From assembly GCF_018614195.1 (NCBI RefSeq), contig NZ_JAGGOT010000034.1, positions 124,001 through 188,000 on the forward strand: DNA of 64,000 bases, read 5' to 3'. Shown here piece after piece: positions 1-6,651 of the stretch. This stretch comes from Streptomyces sp. ISL-43 (lineage in GTDB: Bacteria; Actinomycetota; Actinomycetes; Streptomycetales; Streptomycetaceae). Position numbers and translations under genes: made by a program. The notes below the pieces were generated by a model. The model searched no databases. It saw only the letters and a program-made list of their open reading frames with translations, and was not told the origin of the DNA. Every line of letters begins with the position of its first letter. Position 1 is the stretch's first letter.

Positions 1-514
1 ACGGAGGTACAGCCTTAGTCCGTATACCATGAAGACCAGGAGGCAAAGGGAAGTTCGTGAGAGTGGCCCGGTTCCCGAGCCGCCCCATCTATCATCACCC
101 CGATAGCCAGAAACCGCGACTTGTGTAACGCGAAGGGCCATCGGGTGGCTTGCTGTTCAAGTCTGGCAGAGCCGTCTTAACCACACACAACGAAGCGCGA
201 ATACTAATTGCCAGTCCATAGTAGACAACGTTCGAACTAGGCTCGCAGAAGCCATTAATGAGATCGACCTACCTGAGTTTGATGCCTTAGGAGATCTCGT
301 TGACGACTAGCCTGATGCAGCTCCATCGTGGACAAGGTTCAAACTGCCATCAGAGACGCCTCTACAGATATAAACATCCCCGATCTGAAGGCCGTAGACA
401 GTCTGCTGGCTCGGCCAAGAGGCCGGAAATCAGAGGATTAGAAGCGGCGGTTCAAACCACTCCCCTGCGGCACGAGGGTAGGCACTATGGCAGACCTTAT
501 TGAGGAAGAAGTAG
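1..514. other. No intact gene; degenerate coding remnants
   Basis: This AT-richer stretch has no reading frame with a credible start, ribosome binding site and length. One frame is open from 107 to 310 but lacks an ATG or GTG start. Another short open stretch lies around 316-440. Both encode related peptides (see the repeat entry). I read it as a decayed gene or genes. Confidence 0.4.
209..422 (+). repeat. Degenerate tandem duplication, unit about 107 bp
   Basis: Two ungapped units, 209-315 and 316-about 422, are roughly 60 percent alike by eye. Translated, the first reads SIVDNVRTRLAEA then IDLPEFDAL, and the second SIVDKVQTAIRDA then INIPDLKAV, so similarity is stronger at protein than DNA level. 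The 107-bp offset is not a multiple of three, so the units lie in different frames and cannot form one protein as they stand. Family unknown. Confidence 0.45.
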
Positions 515-559
515 GGCCGTCCCCGCGCTGTGGGAGACGCGGAGATCGCAGGGACGGCC
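515..559 (-). terminator. Possible terminator after the NUDIX gene
   Basis: Arms GGCCGTCCC (515-523) and GGGACGGCC (551-559) are perfectly complementary with a 27-nt loop. They lie 13 nt beyond the stop of the NUDIX gene on the minus strand. The long loop and missing U-tract make this tentative. Confidence 0.35.
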
Positions 560-571
560 AGCTGTCAGGCG

Positions 572-1114
572 TCAGCGAAGCGCCTTGGCGATCCGGTCGC
601 GGAGGCCGTCATCGCTGATGGTGTCGAGCTCGCGCCAAGCGGCGTCGGAAACCTCTTCGGTCTGGAGGTCGCCGATGTCGGCGGTAGTGCGGAAGAGGAA
701 TCGGAAGTCGAAGTGCTGGTGGGCCGGCTCCTCCTTGGTGGGGTTGGCCTCGATGGGGTGGACGTCGATGTGGAGGGCAGTCTCGCCGAGCGGGGTGACC
801 AGGTGGGGCGGGATACCGGTCTCCTCGGCGAGCTCGCGGCCAGCTGCCTGGAGGAGGGTGTTGTCACCGGGCTCGATGTGCCCACCGGGCAGGAGCCATT
901 TGCCGGTGGCCAGGTGGTGGATGTGCAGGACGCGCTGGTCGGCGCCGATGAGGATCGCTCCGGCGGTGATGTGGCCAGGCAGGGTCTTGCGGCTGGTGAG
1001 GTCGTCGCCGTCGTCGAGGAGGGCGAGGACGACGTCGAGCTCGGGCTTGGCCTCCGGGTGCTGGTCGAGGTAGGCGGCGAGGGTGGTGCGGATGTGGTCT
1101 GCCGTGATGGCCAT
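572..1114 (-). CDS. NUDIX hydrolase
   Basis: A 180-residue protein with the Nudix box visible at about residues 73-95: GGHIEPGDN, then a run ending RELAEETGI, matching GX5EX7REUXEEXGU. Nudix enzymes hydrolyse nucleoside diphosphates linked to another group; the substrate cannot be read here. The box glutamates that bind the metal are present. The start ATG at 1114 lies 5 nt after the stop of the upstream SAH-hydrolase-like gene, so the two are probably co-transcribed. The frame stays open far upstream, but that extension overlaps the neighbouring gene and is a shadow. The N-terminal 45 residues are acidic and helical and not part of the Nudix fold. Confidence 0.88.
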   Translation of the reverse strand: MAITADHIRTTLAAYLDQHPEAKPELDVVLALLDDGDDLTSRKTLPGHITAGAILIGADQRVLHIHHLATGKWLLPGGHIEPGDNTLLQAAGRELAEETGIPPHLVTPLGETALHIDVHPIEANPTKEEPAHQHFDFRFLFRTTADIGDLQTEEVSDAAWRELDTISDDGLRDRIAKALR

Positions 1115-1119
1115 GGTGA

Positions 1120-2241
1120 TCACCTGTTGAAGTAGTTGAGCCAAGTCGCCGCGATAGCGGCGCGGTCGGCCGCGGGGACCTCGTGGATGCCGGGGGCGAG
1201 GTCTCCGCGGGTGAGCATCCTGATCGCGGCGAGGATCTCGGCCTGGATCAGGAAGATGAACGGTCCAACGCTGGCACCGTGGATGAAGTTGACGGCGTTG
1301 CCGCCGTTCGCCAGATAGAAGTAATGGCCGGTGGTCTGGTAACGGGTGACGTGGTCGCCGACGGTGGTTCGGGTATAGACGTCTGGGAGTCCGTTCAGAT
1401 CCAGCTCGTCCTCGCTGCTGGTGACGGTGGCGACGTAGGCGCCGTTGCGGAGGTGGGCGAAGTCCTCGCCCCGCAGGGAGATCGCGCCGGTCGCGCAGAG
1501 GACGAGGCCAGCGCCGGTCAGGGCGGCTTCGCGGTCCCGGGCGACGGTGAAGCCCTGCGAAAGGGCCTGGGTGCGGCGGACGGGGTCGATGTCGAAGACG
1601 GTGACCTGGACGCCCTTGGCGTGCAGGAGCCGGGATATGGACGAGCCGAGCTTGCCGAAGCCGAGCACGAGGGCAGGGCGGCCATGGAGGATGTCGCCGC
1701 ATCCGCGGATGACGGCCTCGGTGGAGAAGACGACGGACTGGCCGACGAGGAAGTCCTCGGGGTCCTTCAGCGGGGACCGGGCGACGGAGATGACAGGGCA
1801 GGGCAGCTTGTCGAGGTCCTCGTAGCGGCGGTGGCCGTTCTCGGTGTCCTCGACCACCCCGGAAAGCCGACCGGAGAAGCGGCTGTTCACCGCCTCGAGG
1901 GTGGGGGCGAAGTAGCCGCCGACGTCCAGCAGGGCGAGGGTCTCGCCGCTGGCCCGGGATTCGAGGTAGTCCAGGGCGGTGTCGGGGTCGGTGAACAGCT
2001 CGCGGGTCAAGGCATCGACCGGGACGGTGTGCTCGACCTCGCGCTGGGCGGCCGCGCTGATGGACTTGGGCTTGGGCAGCACCGCCTTCAGCATGGTCAT
2101 CTGGGCGACTGCCCGGACGAAGGCGGGCCGCTCCGGCAGTAGGTGCGTGACCAGCAACGATGCGGGCCGCTCGTCCGGGGTGAACCGGGCCGCGACCTTG
2201 GAGAAGTAGGCGTCCAGCCGTGCGCGTTCGAAGATTTCCAT
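1120..2241 (-). CDS. S-adenosylhomocysteine hydrolase-like NAD-binding protein
   Basis: A 373-residue protein resembling the C-terminal part of adenosylhomocysteinase. GVVEDTENGHRRYE corresponds to the family GV.EETT.G motif. A Rossmann segment follows (ALVLGFGKLGSSISR, then VFDIDPVR, with aspartates placed to bind NAD ribose). Classic SAHH motifs of the N-terminal substrate domain, such as the HMTXQTA histidine region, are not recognisable, and the protein is shorter than true SAHH (about 430-490 residues). It may be a divergent NAD-dependent enzyme rather than a methyl-cycle enzyme. Start chosen at 2241 because GAGAGG lies about 9 nt upstream. It is followed after 5 nt by the NUDIX gene. 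Confidence 0.7.
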   Translation of the reverse strand: MEIFERARLDAYFSKVAARFTPDERPASLLVTHLLPERPAFVRAVAQMTMLKAVLPKPKSISAAAQREVEHTVPVDALTRELFTDPDTALDYLESRASGETLALLDVGGYFAPTLEAVNSRFSGRLSGVVEDTENGHRRYEDLDKLPCPVISVARSPLKDPEDFLVGQSVVFSTEAVIRGCGDILHGRPALVLGFGKLGSSISRLLHAKGVQVTVFDIDPVRRTQALSQGFTVARDREAALTGAGLVLCATGAISLRGEDFAHLRNGAYVATVTSSEDELDLNGLPDVYTRTTVGDHVTRYQTTGHYFYLANGGNAVNFIHGASVGPFIFLIQAEILAAIRMLTRGDLAPGIHEVPAADRAAIAATWLNYFNR

Positions 2242-2346
2242 GGCAGTGACCTCTCGTGGCGAGATGGGGGCCGTGCATGGGGTCAGGAACATGCGCGGGC
2301 GTAATACAACGCCCGCATATATGCCCTCCAGGGGGCATAACTGCTG

Positions 2347-2808
2347 TTAGGTCGTTCGGGCGAAGCCGAACAGCAGCCGGTCGGCGGTGATCCCGGCGTC
2401 GAGGTAGGCGTCAACTCGGACGGCGTCGGCGGACTGGGTGAGCGGATCCAGGCCGACGATCAGGACGGCCCGGCCGCTGTCCTGGACCAAGCGGGTCCAC
2501 TGGGGGTGGGCCGGCAGTCGCAGGCCCCAGCGGGCCCCGGGGAACTTCAGAAGGGCCCGAGATCCGACGGTCACGAGGGTGCCCTGGGTGTCGGGTACCG
2601 AGTCCTGAGCCTGGGCGAGGCCGCCAAGGATCTCGGAGAGGAGCCGCATCCGAGCCTCGATCGCCTCGGGACTGTCGTGGCTGGTCCGGCCGATCCGATG
2701 GGCGAGAAGTATGTGGGCGACCTGGCGCCCGTCAGCGGCGGTGCCTGGCCAGGTCCAAGCACCGAGCGAGGACAGCAGCCCGGTGTCCACGACGGCGCGG
2801 GTCAGCAC
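2347..2808 (-). CDS. Conserved actinobacterial protein of unknown function
   Basis: A 153-residue protein that I do not recognise with certainty. It has no signal peptide or membrane segment. Alternating hydrophobic stretches (AVLIVGLDPL, RWGLRLPAHP, RLLFGFART) suggest a small alpha/beta cytoplasmic fold. The GTG start overlaps the stop of the upstream ATPase gene by 7 nt, which suggests translational coupling, so a role linked to that regulator is possible. Confidence 0.6.
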   Translation of the reverse strand: MLTRAVVDTGLLSSLGAWTWPGTAADGRQVAHILLAHRIGRTSHDSPEAIEARMRLLSEILGGLAQAQDSVPDTQGTLVTVGSRALLKFPGARWGLRLPAHPQWTRLVQDSGRAVLIVGLDPLTQSADAVRVDAYLDAGITADRLLFGFARTT

Positions 2809-3224
2809 GCTCGGGCCTGTCCGCCTGGCTGGCCCGTCTTGAACAGCATCCAGACGATCTTGCCGCTGGGCCTGCGGTCCTCGACGCCCCAGCCGTCGGC
2901 GAGCACAGCGACGATCTGCAGACCCCGGCCGGCGATGTCGGTCTCGACCGCTTGTGTGATCTCGGGTTCGCGGCGGTGGCGCGGACGGCTGTCGTGCACT
3001 TCCAGGCGTACGGAATCGTCGTCGGCGTTCAGCTTCACCAGGAAGCCGTGGTCGTAGTCGCTGCCGTGGATCAGGGCGTTCGAGGCCAGCTCGGAGACGC
3101 AGAGCCGGATGTCCTCGGCGGGGCTGTGAAGGCCCCAGGAGGTCAGGGTCGTGATGGCGAAGTCCCGGGCGAGGCCGACCGACTCGGGCCGCGGATCGAA
3201 GAACTTCTGCTTCGCATCAGGCAT
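2802..3224 (-). CDS. RsbW-type ATP-binding protein (HATPase_c)
   Basis: A 140-residue single-domain GHKL ATPase of the anti-sigma-factor kinase type common in Streptomyces. The N box is visible as RLCVSELASNALIHG (about residues 41-55), including the Mg-binding asparagine. A D-box-like VRLEVHDSRP segment and a G-box-like DIAGRGLQIV segment follow. Such proteins usually bind a sigma factor or antagonist, or act as small regulatory kinases. No sigma factor lies nearby. ATG start with GAGG about 7 nt upstream. It lies 7 nt after the resolvase-like gene and overlaps the next gene. Confidence 0.85.
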   Translation of the reverse strand: MPDAKQKFFDPRPESVGLARDFAITTLTSWGLHSPAEDIRLCVSELASNALIHGSDYDHGFLVKLNADDDSVRLEVHDSRPRHRREPEITQAVETDIAGRGLQIVAVLADGWGVEDRRPSGKIVWMLFKTGQPGGQARAC

Positions 3225-3231
3225 CGGGGCC

Positions 3232-3684
3232 TCACGTCTCGGTGTTGAGGGCTGGGGTGGGGGCGGGGCCGAAGCGTCGGACCGGGGCCGGACCCGGTCC
3301 GGTCGGACCGTGGGCTGTCGGACGGCGACTGCCGGGTCCTCGGACCAGCAGCAGTCGGGCGCCCGCCTCGGCGATGCGGGCTTGCCTCGGGGCGGCTATG
3401 TCCTTGGGGCCCAGGTGGGAGGCGGCGGGCAGGACGACGCCGTAGGTGTCGGGCAGTTCCATGACGTCGATCAGGCCGGTGAACGCCGCCGATGGCCCGC
3501 TGCCGGTGTCTCGTTCGGTGAACACCCCCGAGAGCGTCAGCTCATGCTGGCGGCAGTACTCGGCCAGGGCCTCGTTCAGGGCCATCTGGCGGGCCGGGGA
3601 GACCCGGACCAGCCGCAGGTAGCCGTAAACGACCGGACCGCTGACGCCGCGATGCTCGGTGAGGGGTTCCATGTCCGTGTCCAT
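3232..3684 (-). CDS. Resolvase N-terminal-domain-like protein (probably not a recombinase)
   Basis: A 150-residue protein that starts like a serine recombinase (VVYGYLRLVRVSPARQMAL) and contains the residues expected at later strands (FTERDTGSG, YGVVLPAASHLG). It ends after this domain with a Pro/Arg-rich tail, and the usual DRLxR motif is replaced by ASHLG. It also lacks the C-terminal DNA-binding part. Proteins like this occur beside regulatory ATPases in Streptomyces and are more likely regulators or decayed recombinases than active enzymes. It is the first gene of a minus-strand run and divergent from the XRE/TPR gene. An internal ATG at 3672 is an alternative start. Confidence 0.6.
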   Translation of the reverse strand: MDTDMEPLTEHRGVSGPVVYGYLRLVRVSPARQMALNEALAEYCRQHELTLSGVFTERDTGSGPSAAFTGLIDVMELPDTYGVVLPAASHLGPKDIAAPRQARIAEAGARLLLVRGPGSRRPTAHGPTGPGPAPVRRFGPAPTPALNTET

Positions 3685-3827
3685 CCAAAGGTCCGGCGGC
3701 TGGTGTCACCGCTCAGCCTGGACCTGCTCCAACGCTGCGGAAATGGCCGCCTGTTGTACTTGCGTTGCACTTGTGTCCCCCCGCCGGTGCGGGCCGTGCT
3801 TCGATGGCGGCAGGAAGGGAGCGACGT

Positions 3828-4931
3828 GTGGCGACCGTGCACCACTGGACCGGCCTGGAGGCCCGTGCCCTGCGTCTCGCGCTGCGGCTGAGCGTCCGAT
3901 CATTCGCCGGCCATCTCGGCGTCGGCATCCGGACGATCTCCAAGTGGGAGAAGCTCCTGGCCGCGACCGAGCCCCGCCAGGACACCCAGGCGATCTTGGA
4001 TACCGCCCTAGCCCGCGCGGATGCCGACGCCCACCTCCGCTTCGAGACGTTCCTGTCCGAAGCCGGCCGGACCACCCCTGCGACCAGTGCCCGCAGGGTG
4101 ACCACCAGCGGACCGCTGGCCTGGGAGTGCGAGTCGTGGACCGACGATCTCGACCGGGCCGTGGTGGCCCTGTCCCGGCAGGATTTCACCTTCGCGGACA
4201 GTCTCATCCGCCGCTGGCTCGGCCGGTTCAAGCCGACCGCCCTCGATGACAAGGGCCTGTATCTGTTCGCCCGCTCAACCGCCCTGCTGGGTGATCTCCA
4301 GCGCGACCGGGGGGCCGTGATCGGTCCGCTGTCGGCCCAGCACTCCTATGCCTCGGCGAAGTCTCTGTTCGGGCAGTTGGACATTCCCCGCCGTGTTGCC
4401 CAGCTCGACCTGTCCCTCGCGGTGGTCGCGGAGATGTCGGGAAGGCTGGAGATCGCCGCCCAGCAGTACGAGTCCCTGGCCGTCGATGACCGGCTTTCCC
4501 GCCGTGATCGGGCCCGTGCCCGGCTGTGGGTGGGAACGGCCCTGAGCAAGGACGGCAACCACAGCTATGCCTCGCGCGTCATGCTCGCCGCGACCCGGGA
4601 GTTCGAGGATCTCGCCGAGCCCGAGGACTGGTCGGTGGCCCACCAGAAGCTCGCCCTCGCTCACCGCGGTGCCGGCGACCTGACGTCGGCCCTGCACTTC
4701 ATCGGCGTCGCCCGCAGCACGGCCGCCACCGACGCGCCGATGCAGCGGGTCCGCCTGGAAACCGCCCACGGGCACATCCTGCTATCCGATCCCGCCACCC
4801 GCGATGATGGTCTTCACGTCCTCGACAAGGCGGCCAGACTGGCCGGGCAGTTCGGCCTCAGCCACCAGCTGGCCAGCATCGAGGGAATCAGGGCCATGAG
4901 CGAGGGGGCCGCCGGCCCCCGGCGACGGTGA
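3828..4931 (+). CDS. XRE-family regulator with TPR-like C-terminal region
   Basis: A 367-residue protein with an N-terminal helix-turn-helix (LRLALRLSVRSFAGHLGVG, then RTISKWEK, residues about 12-45) of the lambda-repressor class. A long helical region with TPR-like pairs follows (LARADADAHLRFETF, RRVAQLDLSLAVVAEM, RARARLWVGTAL, ALAHRGAGDLTSAL). Such Streptomyces proteins are typically peptide- or ligand-responsive regulators. The GTG start at 3828 is preferred over an upstream ATG because GGAAGGGA sits 7 nt before it. It is divergent from the resolvase-like gene and followed after 16 nt by the YdcF-like gene, so it may regulate both runs. Confidence 0.75.
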   Translation: MATVHHWTGLEARALRLALRLSVRSFAGHLGVGIRTISKWEKLLAATEPRQDTQAILDTALARADADAHLRFETFLSEAGRTTPATSARRVTTSGPLAWECESWTDDLDRAVVALSRQDFTFADSLIRRWLGRFKPTALDDKGLYLFARSTALLGDLQRDRGAVIGPLSAQHSYASAKSLFGQLDIPRRVAQLDLSLAVVAEMSGRLEIAAQQYESLAVDDRLSRRDRARARLWVGTALSKDGNHSYASRVMLAATREFEDLAEPEDWSVAHQKLALAHRGAGDLTSALHFIGVARSTAATDAPMQRVRLETAHGHILLSDPATRDDGLHVLDKAARLAGQFGLSHQLASIEGIRAMSEGAAGPRRR

Positions 4932-4947
4932 CCAGGGAGAAGATCGC

Positions 4948-5616
4948 GTGACGGACAACCAGCAGACGATCACCGAGGACCAGTGGCGCAAGGCCAAGCT
5001 GATCTGGGACTACCACCAGATGGGCCACGACCTGGCCCCGGTGGATGTCGCCATCGGACTGGGCAGCCACGACCTCGGAGTCGCCGCCGCCTCGGCCGAC
5101 CTCTATCACGCCGGCCTCTTCCCGGTACTCGTGTTCACCGGTGGCAACAGCCCCACCACCCGGGCCCGCTTCCCCCGCGGGGAGGCCGTGCACTTCCGCG
5201 AGCACGCCCTCGAACTCGGCGTCCCCGACGACGCGATCCTCGTCGAGCCGAACGCCGCCAACACCGGCCAGAACGTCACCCTCAGCCGCGAGCTCCTGGC
5301 CGCGAATGGCATCACGCCGAAGACCGTCCTGCTGGTCTCCAAGCCGTATATGGAGAGGCGATCGTTCGCCACCGCCCGCAAGCTGTGGCCCGAGGTCGAG
5401 ATCCTCTGTGCCTCGGAGCCGCTCGAGCTGGACGACTACCTCAAGAGCATCGGCGACGAGAAGCTTGTCCTCGACATGCTCGTTGGCGATCTCCAGCGGG
5501 TGATCGAGTATCCGAAGAACGGGTTCGCCATCGCCCAGGATGTCCCGGAGGACGTGCATGACGCGTACGAATCCCTCATCCGCGACGGCTTCACCAGCCG
5601 CCTCATCGGCTCCTGA
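4948..5616 (+). CDS. YdcF/DUF218-family protein
   Basis: A 222-residue protein of the DUF218 (YdcF/ElyC/SanA) family. Family landmarks are visible: DVAIGLGSHDLGVAAASADLY, PVLVFTGGNSPTT, RGEAVHFREHALELGVP, LVEPNAANTGQNV and LVSKPYMERRSFATA. The fold is Rossmann-like; E. coli YdcF binds SAM, while other members act in envelope metabolism. This copy has no signal peptide or membrane anchor, so it is cytoplasmic and closer to YdcF. GTG start with GGGAGAAG upstream. The WbqC-like gene begins inside its 3' end. Confidence 0.85.
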   Translation: MTDNQQTITEDQWRKAKLIWDYHQMGHDLAPVDVAIGLGSHDLGVAAASADLYHAGLFPVLVFTGGNSPTTRARFPRGEAVHFREHALELGVPDDAILVEPNAANTGQNVTLSRELLAANGITPKTVLLVSKPYMERRSFATARKLWPEVEILCASEPLELDDYLKSIGDEKLVLDMLVGDLQRVIEYPKNGFAIAQDVPEDVHDAYESLIRDGFTSRLIGS

Positions 5617-6358
5617 CCTCCCTGCGCCGGGCGGGCTGTGTGCCATCCACCAGCCCAACCTGTTCCCCCGGCTGACCACGCTGACCAAGCTGCTCGCGGC
5701 GGACTCCTGGATCGTCCTCGACGACGTCCAGTTCACCCGCCGCGACTACCAACACCGCACCCGCCTCGCCGTTCTGGGAGCCCAGCAGGCGCCAGCGTCG
5801 CGGTGGATGTCTATCCCCACCAACCTCCCCCAGGGCCGCCAGACAATCGTTCGAGACGCTCTGATCGCCGACCCCGACCTCGCTCGGCGCCGGACCATGG
5901 CCATGCTGAGGCAGTACTACGGAGCCAGCCCGCACTGGCCCGCCCTCGCCCAGTCCCTGGAGCCGGTGGCGGCCTCGTTCGGCAGCGGCCGGACCGCTGT
6001 CGTCGCCGAGACCTCCGCCCGGACCCTCCTGAGCCTCCTCGGCTGGAAGGGCCAGATCCTCCGCAGCAGCGACATAACCGTCCGGCCCGGCCGGTCCCAA
6101 CGACTCGCCGACCTCGCCGCCGCCGTCGGCGCCCGCTCGTATCTGTGCGGAACCGGCGGCATGAAATACCTCGACTCGGCCCCGTTTACGGTCCAGGGTC
6201 TCGCCGTCATCCCGTTCCTGACCCCGCCCGATGGGATCTGGGGCTCCGGCCGCCAGGTCAGTGCCCTGTGGGCCCTGGCGACGCTCGGGCCAACCGCCCT
6301 GGCGGGGCGGCTGCGGGCCGTCGCCGCGGACCAGGCCGCGCTGGAGCCGGCCGCCTGA
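5558..6358 (+). CDS. WbqC-family protein
   Basis: A 266-residue protein with the WbqC-family N-terminus CAIHQPNLFPRL, then DSWIVLDDVQFTRRDYQHRT, and a later GTGGMKYLDSAPF segment. The family occurs in surface-polysaccharide and other nucleotide-sugar clusters; its biochemical activity is not firmly established. The start is uncertain: ATG at 5558 or 5540, both inside the 3' end of the YdcF-like gene, an overlap of 59-77 nt. A 128-bp internal segment is duplicated at 11877-12004. It ends the plus-strand run that starts with the XRE/TPR regulator. Confidence 0.8.
   Translation: MTRTNPSSATASPAASSAPDLPAPGGLCAIHQPNLFPRLTTLTKLLAADSWIVLDDVQFTRRDYQHRTRLAVLGAQQAPASRWMSIPTNLPQGRQTIVRDALIADPDLARRRTMAMLRQYYGASPHWPALAQSLEPVAASFGSGRTAVVAETSARTLLSLLGWKGQILRSSDITVRPGRSQRLADLAAAVGARSYLCGTGGMKYLDSAPFTVQGLAVIPFLTPPDGIWGSGRQVSALWALATLGPTALAGRLRAVAADQAALEPAA
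5870..5997 (+). repeat. Direct repeat, copy A (inside the WbqC-like gene)
   Basis: This 128-bp segment recurs at 11877-12004 in the same orientation with seven mismatches counted by eye (about 95 percent identity) and no gaps. The offset is 6,007 bp. Confidence 0.9.
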
Positions 6359-6634
6359 GCACGTTTCTCTGTACTTCCGCCGTCGCTGACGCCGAGGCCA
6401 TCCAGCAGGATCTTGCCGGGATCATGGACCGCGCGCGGCGCCAGAGCCGCCGATATCGCCGCATCCAGCCCCGCCTGCGGGCGGTCTCGACTAGCTGCAC
6501 GGCGCCGGACTGCGAGACCACCCCGCGACCACCGCCCTCGACGCGGACACGCGGGTATAACCCCATACGCTTCTTCATCGTCCCAGGTCAGAGGCGCGCT
6601 CCTCATTCTTTTGGTCACGCCTCGGACAGCCCCG

Positions 6635-6650
6635 CTCGTGAAAGCACGAG
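6635..6650 (-). terminator. Small hairpin after the repeat-ATPase gene
   Basis: CTCGTG-AAAG-CACGAG immediately follows, on the minus strand, the stop codon of the 1070-aa gene. Only six base pairs and no U-tract, so it is weak. The rest of the 6359-6651 gap shows no gene. Confidence 0.35.
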
Positions 6651-6651
6651 G

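Noticed and set aside
530..1135. Long plus-strand ORF opposite the NUDIX gene
   Set aside because: Antisense shadow of a high-GC gene; translation is Gly/Val/Glu-rich without motifs and overlaps a confident gene.
1115..2338. Upstream extension of the NUDIX frame giving a 588-aa protein
   Set aside because: The extension is Arg/Pro-rich shadow of the SAHH-like gene; an ATG 5 nt after that gene is the natural start.
3232..3684. Active serine recombinase of a transposon
   Set aside because: Only the N-terminal domain is present, a core Arg motif is lost, and no inverted repeats or res-type site were seen.
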